Source: Candidatus Methanoperedens sp.
GTDB lineage: Archaea > Halobacteriota > Methanosarcinia > Methanosarcinales > Methanoperedenaceae
NCBI GenBank assembly: GCA_023249105.1
Contig: JAHFDG010000014.1
Location: 20,934-84,933 of the forward strand
Length of the DNA: 64,000 nt
Direction: 5' to 3'
Below are positions 1 to 8,635 of the stretch, piece by piece (position 1 is the stretch's first letter; the number at the start of each line of letters is the position of its first letter). A program made the position numbers and the translations under genes. The notes below the pieces were generated by a model. It did not search any database, was not told the DNA's origin, and was given only the letters and a program-made list of their open reading frames with translations.

Positions 1-2
1 CC

Positions 3-197
3 ACTGTAGAAGTAAAAAAATGGGGCAACTCTCTCGGCGTGCTCATCCCGAAAGATAAGGTCGCTGAGTTAGGATTATCCGAAAAGGATATAATCGATAT
101 CGATATCTTAAAAAAAGAAAAAGTAAGCGGGTTTGGGATTGCAAAGGGAAAAATATCGTTTGAAAGAGAAGAACCTGAGCACGAAGACCTATGGTGA
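3..197 (+). CDS. AbrB/MazE-type antitoxin, C-terminal part (cut by window edge)
   Basis: The reading frame enters from the left edge and ends at TGA 195-197. The visible 64 residues begin with a swapped-hairpin AbrB motif (VKKWGNSLGVLIPK, then LGLSEKD), followed by an acidic tail ending in HEDLW. AbrB-type antitoxins bind their own operator and the partner toxin through such a tail. The next gene, 4 nt downstream, is a PIN-domain toxin, which supports a VapB-like role. The start lies outside the window. Confidence 0.8.
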   Translation, partial: TVEVKKWGNSLGVLIPKDKVAELGLSEKDIIDIDILKKEKVSGFGIAKGKISFEREEPEHEDLW

Positions 198-201
198 TAC
201 T

Positions 202-582
202 GTGTACCTGATAGATACTTATGCCTGGGTTGAATATTTCATAGGTTCAAAAAGAGGGGAAAAGGTTAAAAAAATAATAGAGGATGAAAATAATATAATC
301 CTCACTCCTGAATGCTGCCTGGCTGAAATAAAAGGTTGGGCTCTCAGGGAAAATATGGATTTTGAGGAACTATATTTCATTCTGAGGAAAGTTTCAGATA
401 TACAGTGTATTTTAACCCAGGATTGGCTGGAAGCTGCAACGATTAGAAGTGAACTCAGGAAAACGAAAAAGGGCTTTGGTATGATGGATGCGCTTATCAT
501 GGCCCAGCAGAAGAGAATGGGCGGCAAAGTGGTCAGCGGGGATCAACATTTTGAACATTTGAAAGATGTAATTTTTATATGA
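202..582 (+). CDS. PIN-domain ribonuclease toxin (VapC-like)
   Basis: A 126-residue PIN-domain protein, probably a Mg-dependent endoribonuclease toxin. The acidic residues of the family are in place: LIDTYAWVEY at the N-terminus (first Asp), PECCLAEIK (Glu), MMDALIMA (Asp) and VVSGDQHF (last Asp). I chose the GTG at 202 because the PIN fold begins at YLIDT and the antitoxin stops at 197; an ATG at 133 lies inside the antitoxin gene and would add an unrelated N-terminus. Translational coupling to the antitoxin is likely. The RNA target cannot be read from sequence. Confidence 0.82.
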   Translation: MYLIDTYAWVEYFIGSKRGEKVKKIIEDENNIILTPECCLAEIKGWALRENMDFEELYFILRKVSDIQCILTQDWLEAATIRSELRKTKKGFGMMDALIMAQQKRMGGKVVSGDQHFEHLKDVIFI

Positions 583-691
583 TGACTAATTTACGAATTT
601 AGCCGATTTTTAGGATTGCGATTGCAGAGTATAGGCGCAGATATGGAATAAAAGATTGCAGAAATTGCAAAGTTGGCAGATTGCAACGATT

Positions 692-2779
692 TTAGCGTTT
701 TAGCATACCAGATATTCCAGCAACTCCTATTGGGACCAGAATCCACCCAGCCAGTTTTAGCAGTGTGGCAAATGATGTAAAATTTATGCCCAACATCCAT
801 ATAATATGTGAGGACGGTTTCCAGTCTGCTCCAGATGGAATTTCGACAGGAAGAAAAGTGTTCAAACTGACCCAAAATGCCCCCTTATATGAGAGACTAT
901 CTTGATATCCCCACACATGAGGCTGTGTTATATCAGGTTTTGGCACAACGGCTCCCTCAAGGTGAAATATGAGTGTTCCAACCAAAAGGATGAGAACAAT
1001 GGTATATAAGAGGCGACTGAGCCGAACTCCGTATCCTGTCAGCAAGTAATGAATTTGATCCTTCAGCCATGGAAAAGGTTTTAGTATTGTTTTTTGAGCA
1101 GACTCTCGCCTCTTCCGCTCATAAAAAACGTCGTTTGCAAGCTCATCCTTTCCAGCCCGGCGGAATGTCTCTTCAAGCTGGCTAAATGGTTGCCGATCAT
1201 ATGGATCGAGGCGTTCCATCAGTTCTTCCCATATGGAGATGGGCTGGATGCTATCATAGATGCAGCCTCGTAAATCAATTTTCGTTTTTTCGTGAAATTG
1301 AACCTCAGTTTTTTCAAAAATGACCGTTCTGAAAGAGGCGTTTTTAAACACGATATTATTGGCAAAAACTGTCCCCTTAAAACTCGTATTTTCCCCGATC
1401 ATAGCAGTGTTGAGGCTAACATCTTGTTGAAACTTGGATCCGTCAAATTGAGCGGAACTCCCAATTTGCGCTTGTCCAAAATCTGCTTTCCCATTAAAGG
1501 TAACTGAGTTAAAAAGAGCATTCCCCTCAATCTGAGAATCGATGAAGTTAGCTACTTGCTTGAACTCGGCTCCATTAAAGACTGCGCCTGCACCCCCAAT
1601 TCGAGCGCCGGTAAAGTCTGCTTCACCCTCAAAAGTTGCTGATTCGAATCGAGCATGTCCTTCGATATGGGCAGTATTGAAACTAGCTTGTTGCTTAAAC
1701 TTGACTTTATCGAACTGAGCAAAATTTCTAATCTGCACCTGGCCGAAGTCTGCATCACCTTCAAAGATAGCTGAGTTAAAAAAAACAGTTCCTTCAAAGT
1801 AAGAACTATTGAAAATAGCCTCTCGTTTGAAATTGGCTCCATCAAAGACGGTGAAACTCCCAATCCTTATGTGTCTAAAATCTGCTTTCCCCTCAAAGGT
1901 AACTGAGTTAAAGAGAGCACCCCCCTCAATATGAGAACCAGCGAAGTTGACCTGTTGCTTGAACACTGTTCCATTGAACTCAGCTCCAGTACCCCTTATT
2001 CGAGCACCTTTAAAGTCTGCCTCCCCCTCAAAAGTTGCTGATCTGAAGATAGCTTGTCTTTCGATATGAGCAGTATTGAAGTTGACCTGTTGCTTGAATC
2101 TGGTGTTTTCGAACTGAGCAAAACCTCCAATCCATGCCTGTCCAAAGTCCGCCTTCTCCTCAAAGATTGCTGAGTTAAAAAAAGCAGCCCCCATCATTTG
2201 GGAATTGACAAATCTAGCTTGTCGTTTGAACTCGACCCCGGTAAATACAGCATCACCGCCTATTCGAGTGCTTTTAAAGTTGGCATCTCCAACAAAAATG
2301 CTCTTGGCAAATTCGATTCTTTTTTTGAATGTACAACCAACAAATATGGTATCCTTCAGGAATATAGCAGATCTACTGTAAAAAACTCCTGCAATTGTAA
2401 GATCAGGAAATACTACTTTTCCATGAAAGGTCGCATTGTCTAGAAAGATATCCTTCTCTACCGCTGCCTCAATGAAGGTAACATCCCCTTCAAATATCGA
2501 GTTTTCGAGGCTCACGACTTGTTTGAAAATTGCATACGATAAATCCACATATCCTTTTATCTTTGTCTGCTGAATGATTATCTCACTTTCAACAATAGCA
2601 GACCTGAGTATGAGGGGCCCCTCAATCACTGCATTGATAATTTCAACTTTTTTACCACATTTAATGGCGTCTACAACCTTTTCTGCAGCAATTGGATTTG
2701 CCTCTTTTTCTGCCTCGGTACAGTCAAATAGATTATACCTCAAGGAGAGGGGTGTATTTTCAATCACCTTTTTAATCAT
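692..2779 (-). CDS. Large pentapeptide-repeat protein with C-terminal membrane domain
   Basis: About 695 residues. Residues from about 60 to 500 are pentapeptide-like repeats (A/F x F, for example ADFGQAQIG and AIFEGDADF), which fold into a right-handed quadrilateral beta helix. Repeats are arranged in a longer unit of about 90 residues (FKQQ-NF-TAHIEG ... FEGEADF-GARI-G), suggesting recent internal duplication. A linker with EELMERLDPYDRQP and a charged helix (FRRAGKDELANDVFYERKRRE) follows, then a hydrophobic helix (LLYTIVLILLVGTLIF), an extracytoplasmic stretch and a last hydrophobic segment ending in SGMLKR. The ATG at 2779 follows GAGGTGG closely; a TTG at 2794 is an alternative. The product is probably a membrane-anchored scaffold; function unknown. 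Confidence 0.85.
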   Translation of the reverse strand: MIKKVIENTPLSLRYNLFDCTEAEKEANPIAAEKVVDAIKCGKKVEIINAVIEGPLILRSAIVESEIIIQQTKIKGYVDLSYAIFKQVVSLENSIFEGDVTFIEAAVEKDIFLDNATFHGKVVFPDLTIAGVFYSRSAIFLKDTIFVGCTFKKRIEFAKSIFVGDANFKSTRIGGDAVFTGVEFKRQARFVNSQMMGAAFFNSAIFEEKADFGQAWIGGFAQFENTRFKQQVNFNTAHIERQAIFRSATFEGEADFKGARIRGTGAEFNGTVFKQQVNFAGSHIEGGALFNSVTFEGKADFRHIRIGSFTVFDGANFKREAIFNSSYFEGTVFFNSAIFEGDADFGQVQIRNFAQFDKVKFKQQASFNTAHIEGHARFESATFEGEADFTGARIGGAGAVFNGAEFKQVANFIDSQIEGNALFNSVTFNGKADFGQAQIGSSAQFDGSKFQQDVSLNTAMIGENTSFKGTVFANNIVFKNASFRTVIFEKTEVQFHEKTKIDLRGCIYDSIQPISIWEELMERLDPYDRQPFSQLEETFRRAGKDELANDVFYERKRRESAQKTILKPFPWLKDQIHYLLTGYGVRLSRLLYTIVLILLVGTLIFHLEGAVVPKPDITQPHVWGYQDSLSYKGAFWVSLNTFLPVEIPSGADWKPSSHIIWMLGINFTSFATLLKLAGWILVPIGVAGISGMLKR

Positions 2780-2881
2780 TACCACCTCAATCAATTACGA
2801 TGGAAAAACCTTCCCCCTTGGCATTAATCTTTTCCAAGGGTTATCATTTATATCTAATATACGCACCTATTTTTCATTCCT

Positions 2882-3280
2882 CTAAAGCTTATGCTTGGCC
2901 AGATTAAGCAAAACCATGCTCAGGATTATGCATATCGAAAGAGCATAAATCGTAGTGTCCGCACTAAGCCCCGCCCATCCTTTCACCCAGATATATCTTA
3001 TCCCGCCGACGGATGCAGTGATTATGAACGCCAGACACGCTGATGCGATTGCGCCGCCCACAAGCGACCAGGGAAAGACGGCGCCCCTTTTTTCAAAGAA
3101 CACCGAAGCGATAACGAAGCCTATTGAGAATATGAACAGGATAAGATATGGCGGAAGCGGAAAAGAATCAATCTCCATAATATACGTTATTCCATAAGCC
3201 ACGGAAATCATGACAATAGCCATTCCCGCTACAATCCCGAGTATTTTTGTGAAATCGTTAGATTCGAATTTAATATCCAT
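2882..3280 (-). CDS. Four-helix integral membrane protein, unknown function
   Basis: A 132-residue protein with four hydrophobic segments (around residues 12-35, 43-62, 69-90 and 108-127) and a short charged N-terminus (MDIKFESNDFTK). No catalytic motif is visible. It lies about 100 nt downstream of the start region of the pentapeptide-repeat gene, on the same strand, and is divergent from mptA. I do not recognise a named family. Confidence 0.7.
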   Translation of the reverse strand: MDIKFESNDFTKILGIVAGMAIVMISVAYGITYIMEIDSFPLPPYLILFIFSIGFVIASVFFEKRGAVFPWSLVGGAIASACLAFIITASVGGIRYIWVKGWAGLSADTTIYALSICIILSMVLLNLAKHKL

Positions 3281-3425
3281 CCCTTCAAATCAAAATATAA
3301 TTAAAAGTATTTAAACAATTTGATAGCCCACACAATCAAATAGCAATAATTTAATAATAAAACGTATCAATATGTCCCTCAAGACTGTAAAAAATTACAG
3401 CAATACATCCGGGAGAAAAAAAATA

Positions 3426-4376
3426 ATGGAACTTCCTGTTATACACCTGCCTGATATCCAGGCAAACCAGCCCGATATTCCGATTACATTAACACGCGTG
3501 GGAGTGACCGACGTCAAGAAACTTGTTGAAGTAGCAAGAAAAGACAAACGTCCTATCGTGCTCGTTTCCATATTTGATATTTTCGTGGATTTGCCCTCAA
3601 ACCGCAAAGGTGCAAATCTCTCAAGGAATTTTGAAGCAATAGATGAAGTGCTTGAAGAAATGATTGCATCTCCTGTTTATGAGATAGAGGATTTATGCGG
3701 CGAGGTTGCAAAGCGTCTCATCGACAGGCATGAGTATGCTTTGAATGCAGAAGTAAGAATGAGAAGTGAATATGTGCTAAAAAGGGAAACCCCCTCAACA
3801 AAAATCAAATGCCAGGAAGTCGTGAATATTTTCGCAGAAGCGAAGGCAATTCGCGGCAAAACCCTGACCATAAGAAAACTTGTCGGGGCGGAAGTCCTCG
3901 GTATCACTGCATGTCCATGCGCCCAGGAAATCATGAGGGATAAGGCAAAAAAGGAATTAAAAACCCTTGGCGTGGAAAGCGAAATAATAAGAAAATTCCT
4001 TGGCAAAGTACCCATGCCCACCCATAACCAGAGAGGGCGCGGCATTATTTCGATTGAAGTTCATGACAGTCATTTTGTCTCACTTGAGAAAATCATCGAA
4101 ATTATTGAGAATTCCATGAGTTCACAGATGTTTGAACTGTTAAAGAGGTCGGATGAGGCTGCAATCGTGGAAAGGGCGCATAAGAATCCCAAATTCGTAG
4201 AAGATTGCGTGCGGGCAATGGCACAGAAAATAGTAAATGAATTTCCCGAGCTGCCTGATGATTCGGTCATTATTATCAAACAGATAAATGAGGAGAGTAT
4301 CCATCGCCACAATGCGTTTGCGGAACGAAAATCCACGCTTGGGGAACTGAGGAAGGAGATTAATAGTATCCTTTAA
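3426..4376 (+). CDS. mptA: GTP cyclohydrolase MptA (type IB, archaeal)
   Basis: MptA is a metal-dependent GTP cyclohydrolase that makes 7,8-dihydroneopterin 2',3'-cyclic phosphate, the first committed step of methanopterin synthesis. Family motifs are visible: [11 protein letters not shown] near the N-terminus, GITACPCAQ with the metal-binding Cys, [11 protein letters not shown], and the C-terminal [10 protein letters not shown]. The product is 316 residues from the ATG at 3426, close to the family norm of about 315. An upstream in-frame ATG at 3372 has no ribosome site, whereas GGGAG precedes 3426. The gene implies that the organism uses tetrahydromethanopterin or sarcinapterin as C1 carrier. 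Confidence 0.93.
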   Translation: MELPVIHLPDIQANQPDIPITLTRVGVTDVKKLVEVARKDKRPIVLVSIFDIFVDLPSNRKGANLSRNFEAIDEVLEEMIASPVYEIEDLCGEVAKRLIDRHEYALNAEVRMRSEYVLKRETPSTKIKCQEVVNIFAEAKAIRGKTLTIRKLVGAEVLGITACPCAQEIMRDKAKKELKTLGVESEIIRKFLGKVPMPTHNQRGRGIISIEVHDSHFVSLEKIIEIIENSMSSQMFELLKRSDEAAIVERAHKNPKFVEDCVRAMAQKIVNEFPELPDDSVIIIKQINEESIHRHNAFAERKSTLGELRKEINSIL

Positions 4377-4674
4377 CCCGCAATATGACTTTTATAAACA
4401 GCATCAACATAAAGATAAAAACAATTACAATAATAAGGATCAATGCATAAATCCATGATTCTTTAAGGCTTAAAACCTCATACCATGTGATTCTTTTTAT
4501 CCCATCCCAATCCCTTTCGTGCCAGAGAACCTCATTGCCAGGCTGGTACTTTTTGAACTTATCTATATAACATGAGGGATATTGCACGTATTGCGGGCAC
4601 CTCACGACTCCGCAGGTAAAACGGTGGCTGCACTCAAGATTATGATCCGGGTCTGAATAAATATTCTGTTCCAT
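4360..4674 (-). CDS. Small Cys-containing membrane-anchored protein
   Basis: A 104-residue protein converging on mptA and overlapping its 3' end by 17 nt. The N-terminal half has four cysteines ([20 protein letters not shown]), which could bind a metal or form disulfides. A W/R-rich middle ([18 protein letters not shown]) leads to one long hydrophobic helix at about residues 74-97. The family is unknown to me. Confidence 0.6.
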   Translation of the reverse strand: MEQNIYSDPDHNLECSHRFTCGVVRCPQYVQYPSCYIDKFKKYQPGNEVLWHERDWDGIKRITWYEVLSLKESWIYALILIIVIVFIFMLMLFIKVILRVKGYY

Positions 4675-4925
4675 GAATGCGAAAATTAAGAATTTATTAT
4701 TTTGCCATTTATACGATTTGTTTAAAACCGTTTCATACTTTCCTCTGCAGTACCGGGTTTCAGTATGATTTTTTTAAGCCTTACACCACTCCATGACAAA
4801 AAGGACTATAGACATAAGGTACCATTATGCGCCAGAAACATGAAATATAGAGCACGTTCCAAACGCATCGCCCTCACGTCCATAGGCTTAAGAGAATTGT
4901 TTATATATTTATGCAATTAACTTCT

Positions 4926-5063
4926 TTATTTCGGCACAGGCGCCTTGCGAGCCCTCAGTTTTGCATTAAACGCATCCAGTCTCTTTTTCTCTGCGGGATC
5001 TTCTTTTGCCTTGACTTTTTTCGCAGCTGTTGCATTATCCATTGAGCTTTCGAGTCCAACCAT
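4926..5063 (-). CDS. 45-residue Lys/Ala-rich small protein
   Basis: A very short protein starting at ATG 5063 (MVGLESSMDNATAAKKVKAKEDP) and ending KLRARKAPVPK. I accept it because a near-perfect Shine-Dalgarno sequence (AGGAGGTGAAATA) precedes this ATG. An upstream extension in the same frame to 5186 has no such site. It is divergent from the dehydratase-like gene at 5171 with about 105 nt between the start codons. The product is probably helical and basic; function unknown. Confidence 0.6.
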   Translation of the reverse strand: MVGLESSMDNATAAKKVKAKEDPAEKKRLDAFNAKLRARKAPVPK

Positions 5064-5170
5064 TATTTCACCTCCTGTTGAATCTATTCCTTCATATATT
5101 TTAAATCTTTCGGCTGTTATAAAGTTATTCTGTACAAAAAAGATAAATTGTCCCTGAACATAGAACGCAT

Positions 5171-6103
5171 GTGTCAAAAATCGCAATTACTGCTCTTGTG
5201 CCCCCAGAATTGATATTCGCCTGCGGGGGAGAGCCGTTTGACGTCAATAATATCATACCCGAATCAAAAAAAACACCCAGGAACAAGCTTTGCGCCTGGA
5301 CTGCAATATGGCAGGAGATGCTGGTAAAAAGAGAACAAAAAATTGACTCATTAATCGTGGTTGCAGGCGGCGACTGCCATAATGCTCTTGTTGACGGGCA
5401 AAAAGTTGCAATGAGCGGGATTCCCACCCACTTTTTCTTTTATCCTTTCGATGGGGATGCGGAATACCTTGAATCACAATTATACAAGCTATGTGACTTT
5501 CTCGGGAACATCGAATATCCGGAAAAATTCAGGGAAATCAAGAAACTCAAAAAAATCGGGCAGCAAATCGATAAGAAAAGGCTCAACGGGAAAATCTCTT
5601 CTGTGGACGCTTTTCGCACCATGATTTCTTTTAGTGACCTTCGCGGCGATTTGAATGTTTTTCAAAAAGCAATTGCCCAGGTAAAGGAAAGTGATATCGA
5701 ATTGAATAACAGGGTCGCATTGATTGGCGTGCCCCCCATATACCATGATTTTCATGAAGTGGCGCAATCACTTGGCCTTCAGATAGTATTTGATGAACTC
5801 CCGTATGAATTTATCAGGCACTCGGGGATTAATATAAAGGATGTGGCACGGGATTACTGCGACTATACCTTTGCAAGACCACTTGGTTTCAGGACAGATT
5901 TCCTCCAGAAGGAACTTGAAAAACGAAAAGTTGACGGAATCATTCATTATACACAGTTCGCCTGCCATCATACTCTTGAAGATGAGGTCATGAGGCAGAA
6001 ACTGGATTACCCGATATTGACCCTCCAGGGAGACATGCCCGGAAAGACCCCGGAGCAGATAAAATTGCGCCTTGAAGCCTTCAGGGAGATGATTGAGAGG
6101 TGA
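5171..6103 (+). CDS. 2-hydroxyacyl-CoA dehydratase-like FeS protein (HgdB/double-cubane superfamily)
   Basis: A 310-residue protein of the HgdB/FldB superfamily. Cysteines that could ligate a cluster are seen at FACGGEP, KLCAW, GGDCHNA, DYCDYTFARP and HYTQFACHH, a distribution typical of the family. It starts with GTG at 5171. Its last four bases overlap the GTG of the downstream activase, so the two are translated as a pair. Members use the ATP-driven activase to receive a low-potential electron. The substrate here is unknown: the companion subunit of true dehydratases is absent, so this is more likely a stand-alone reductase of the double-cubane-cluster kind. Confidence 0.75.
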   Translation: MSKIAITALVPPELIFACGGEPFDVNNIIPESKKTPRNKLCAWTAIWQEMLVKREQKIDSLIVVAGGDCHNALVDGQKVAMSGIPTHFFFYPFDGDAEYLESQLYKLCDFLGNIEYPEKFREIKKLKKIGQQIDKKRLNGKISSVDAFRTMISFSDLRGDLNVFQKAIAQVKESDIELNNRVALIGVPPIYHDFHEVAQSLGLQIVFDELPYEFIRHSGINIKDVARDYCDYTFARPLGFRTDFLQKELEKRKVDGIIHYTQFACHHTLEDEVMRQKLDYPILTLQGDMPGKTPEQIKLRLEAFREMIER

Positions 6104-6789
6104 TAGGACTTGATGTGGGCAGCACCACTGCAAAAACGGTCTGGATAGAGGATGGTGAAATTAAATACCGGATAACAGCAGCCCATGACTGGAAAGAGCT
6201 TGTAAAGGGGTATGAAGAAAAAGATATAATCTCAACAGGATATTTCAGGCACTCGGTGCCCCATCGGGCATCAGTGACCGAAATAACCGCAGCGCAATTC
6301 GGGGTGAAACATTATTATCCGGACGTGGATGTGATTGTGGATATCGGCGGGCAGGATACAAAAGTGATTGATGTAAGGAAAAACCAGTTCATAATCAACG
6401 ATAAGTGCAGCGCAGGCACGGGGGCATTTCTTGAGTTTGTTGCAAATTACTTCAAAATCGACTTGAAAGACCTGGGTTCACTTCACAGCATGGCAAAGAG
6501 AATCCCCCAGATAAACAACACCTGCGGCGTGTTTGCGGTCTCGGAGATGATTTCGCAGCTTGTGGCAGGTTATTCAAAAGAGGAGGTTATTGCGGGGATG
6601 CATTACGCTTTTGCGCGCCGAATCTCGTTTATGATACCCGAGGCAAAGACGATTGTCCTTATTGGCGGCGCGGTTAAGAATAGTGGGATGGTCTCTGCTC
6701 TTCGGGATATCCTGAAAAAGGAAATACTGATACCTGATGAGCCCCAGATAGTGAATGCGCTGGGTGCGCTTGAGTATTATTCTGAGTAA
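6100..6789 (+). CDS. ASKHA-type ATPase activator (BadF/BadG/HgdC family)
   Basis: A 229-residue activase of the acetate-kinase/Hsp70 fold that couples ATP hydrolysis to electron transfer into its partner. Motifs seen: GLDVGSTTAKTVW (phosphate 1), DIGGQDTKVI (phosphate 2), NDKCSAGTGAFLE and NNTCGVFAVSE. The last two contain the cysteines that hold the bridging 4Fe-4S cluster in HgdC. GTG at 6100 overlaps the previous stop (GTGA). Methanogen marker protein 15 belongs to the same superfamily but is considerably longer, so I do not equate them. Confidence 0.85.
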   Translation: MIGLDVGSTTAKTVWIEDGEIKYRITAAHDWKELVKGYEEKDIISTGYFRHSVPHRASVTEITAAQFGVKHYYPDVDVIVDIGGQDTKVIDVRKNQFIINDKCSAGTGAFLEFVANYFKIDLKDLGSLHSMAKRIPQINNTCGVFAVSEMISQLVAGYSKEEVIAGMHYAFARRISFMIPEAKTIVLIGGAVKNSGMVSALRDILKKEILIPDEPQIVNALGALEYYSE

Positions 6790-6822
6790 TGGCTTTTCAG
6801 CAATGGCACCGGTCGGGAGGCA

Positions 6823-7083
6823 TTAGTCATATACATGCTTTCTGTTACGTACGGATATAGCAAAAATAAGTAGTTTTTCTTCCTGTATCTGATATAATAT
6901 TCGATATTTCCCTACACGCCATGACCATAAATCCTTAAGTTTCCCCTTCAACTGCTTTCCTGCATGTGGATTCTCATTTAATTCCCTGAGACCTTCAACA
7001 ACTCTATCCTGCAACACCTTTTCAAGTCGGGAGAAATCCCTATCGAATTTATGCGACAGAAGAAGGTTATATTTCATACCCAT
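6823..7083 (-). CDS. RelE/ParE-family toxin
   Basis: An 86-residue RelE-superfamily protein: SHKFDRDFSRL at the N-terminus, ENPHAGKQLKGKLKDLWSWRVGKYRILYQI in the core and a C-terminal RNRKHVYD, all typical of RelE mRNA interferases and their relatives. Its start overlaps the end of the upstream antitoxin by 17 nt, the usual order antitoxin then toxin. Confidence 0.85.
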   Translation of the reverse strand: MGMKYNLLLSHKFDRDFSRLEKVLQDRVVEGLRELNENPHAGKQLKGKLKDLWSWRVGKYRILYQIQEEKLLIFAISVRNRKHVYD

Positions 7084-7279
7084 GTTTCTTTAAAAAATCT
7101 TCGAACCTGACGACTCTACCAGCTTTGATATCCTGCAATCCCTCTTCTATTGCTTTCAAAGTCTCACTATCGCTTAAGATTTCAAGTGTCTCTATCGCGG
7201 ACTCTATTTCACCATCCACTCTTCTCAGGGTTTCAATAAAAACATCACTTGCAGATTCTGTTTCAGCCATAGTGTTCAT
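7067..7279 (-). CDS. Antitoxin partner of the RelE-family toxin
   Basis: A 70-residue acidic helical protein (DFLKKHGYEI at the C-terminus) directly upstream of the toxin. ATG 7279 follows a TTGGAGT ribosome site with 6-nt spacing; the TTG at 7291 is less likely. The tail GRVVRFEDFLKKHG resembles antitoxins of the RelB/Phd-like archaeal type. Assignment rests mainly on context. Confidence 0.75.
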   Translation of the reverse strand: MNTMAETESASDVFIETLRRVDGEIESAIETLEILSDSETLKAIEEGLQDIKAGRVVRFEDFLKKHGYEI

Positions 7280-7305
7280 ATTTAACTCCAATATATTTTA
7301 TTAGT

Positions 7306-7476
7306 CTATAATTTTGTATCTTCTTTAGTATTTAAATCCTTATTGCCTGAAATACTTTCCTCAACTATTCTTATCTCATCCTCAGTCAGCCCATACAACC
7401 TGTAAACAATCGCATCAATCAGCCCATCGGTCGCCTCAATCCTCCTCAGAAGCGGCGCAAGCTTGTCTGCTGAGTT
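7306..7476 (-). pseudogene. C-terminal remnant of a type IIG (Eco57I-like) restriction-methylase
   Basis: Directly after the stop codon of the aldolase gene, in the same frame, about 56 codons without a start encode LRRIEATDGLIDAIVYRLYG and then LTEDEIRIVEES, ending at TAG 7306-7308. The pattern Lx3IEATDxxID-x-VYxLYGLTEDEI-x-IVE is characteristic of the extreme C-terminus of Eco57I-type and related N6-adenine methylases. The rest of the gene is missing, so this is a decayed fragment of a former restriction-modification gene. Confidence 0.6.
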
Positions 7477-8613
7477 TTACCTCTTAATTACTTTTCTGAC
7501 CAGACTCGCCGACCCCTTCGAACTGAACGCCCTGAAGAATATCAGGCTCTCAGCATACACAAGAGCCTCAATCGCTCTCTCCGTATCCTCATCCACGCTG
7601 TAAATCCTGTCAAAGAACTGTTTGATTGCGAACTTGCAATTGCTCATGAAGATTTGATTGTCTTTCTTCCCCGGGTTCTTCGGGCGGTGAGTCTCAACAG
7701 TCCAGTTCCACATATCCTTGTAAAGCTCTGGTTCATACACTTTCAGCACATTGAACACAATGTCCTGCCAGAAAGTAGCCACATTCCCCTTAATAATATC
7801 ACCCTTGGGGAACTCAAGGTTAATGAGCTCTCTTGGCGTTCCTGTGATGCCGTGCTGCGCAATGCCCACCTTTAAATTATTATCCCTCAAAGCCTTGGCT
7901 ACCGCCTTTGTCTGCGGTATATTGATGGAGACCTGCTCAACCACGTTCCCGTGCTCGTCGTACACATTCCCGTGCACGCTCCCGTTCGCGATGGCAATGA
8001 CCTGAGGATAAACGCCATTCTCGTTCAGGGCTTTTATGAACACGACCGCTTCTTCCGGCTTTGTGAGCACAAGACCGTGCTCGTCCTTCCTTCCTATCTC
8101 GCCCACCTCGACCTCAAGCCCGAACTCCTTTCCTTTTATTCTTTTTTCGATGTATTTCGCCAATTCGGTGGTTACCCTGATATTCTTATCAAGCTCTTCC
8201 CGCAGGTTCTTTCCCTGAAAATTGAAAAGATGAGAGGCATCGATGGCAAACGATGTATAGCCTGCTTCTATCTGCGCATCGATCAGTTTTTTCGTGTCAT
8301 CTATCTCCTTGGCATCGCCTGTCTTGATGGTGATATGGTCTGCATGGAGCGCCCAGATATCGCATTCCGTATCCTGTGCAGCCTTCTTTATCCTTTCAGA
8401 AAAAGTCTCTGGCGTAAGCCCGGTGTATCCGCCTTTTAAATCGCATTCTGAGCGCGCAAGTTCCATGAACACGGCGGAATCAGTATCCTTTGCAGCCCTG
8501 AAAATCCCGCGCGCCACTGTGGTAACCCGCGTATTTGTCGCCATGACAATCATTTTCCTGCCTGTGATACTATTCAGAATGGTAGAACCCGGAATTGGTG
8601 CGAATTTGCTCAT
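7477..8613 (-). CDS. Class II fructose-bisphosphate aldolase
   Basis: A 378-residue zinc-dependent class II aldolase. Seen: ALHADH (catalytic Asp and Zn-binding His), LEVEVGEIGRKDEHG, IANGSVHGNVYD (Zn-binding His with a glycine loop) and GIAQHGITGTP (third Zn-binding His). ATG 8613 is preceded by GGAGGATT, a strong ribosome site; longer versions would run into the FBPase gene. It lies 22 nt downstream of the FBPase gene, so the two form a gluconeogenic operon. Many archaea instead use class I (DhnA-type) aldolase or the bifunctional aldolase/phosphatase, so the pair is of bacterial type. Confidence 0.88.
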   Translation of the reverse strand: MSKFAPIPGSTILNSITGRKMIVMATNTRVTTVARGIFRAAKDTDSAVFMELARSECDLKGGYTGLTPETFSERIKKAAQDTECDIWALHADHITIKTGDAKEIDDTKKLIDAQIEAGYTSFAIDASHLFNFQGKNLREELDKNIRVTTELAKYIEKRIKGKEFGLEVEVGEIGRKDEHGLVLTKPEEAVVFIKALNENGVYPQVIAIANGSVHGNVYDEHGNVVEQVSINIPQTKAVAKALRDNNLKVGIAQHGITGTPRELINLEFPKGDIIKGNVATFWQDIVFNVLKVYEPELYKDMWNWTVETHRPKNPGKKDNQIFMSNCKFAIKQFFDRIYSVDEDTERAIEALVYAESLIFFRAFSSKGSASLVRKVIKR

Positions 8614-8635
8614 AATCCTCCTTCCCTGATTGTCA

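Noticed and set aside
1480..2300. Regular spacing of similar sequence as a CRISPR array
   Set aside because: The repeats are in frame, variable and code for the pentapeptide super-repeats.
2574..2885. 103-codon frame antisense to the pentapeptide-repeat gene
   Set aside because: Shadow of the repeat-rich opposite strand; no ribosome site, no family.
4675..4925. Hidden gene or structured RNA between the 4360 and 4926 genes
   Set aside because: Only an AT-rich TTTATATATTT near 4900 is seen; no open frame or stem worth calling.
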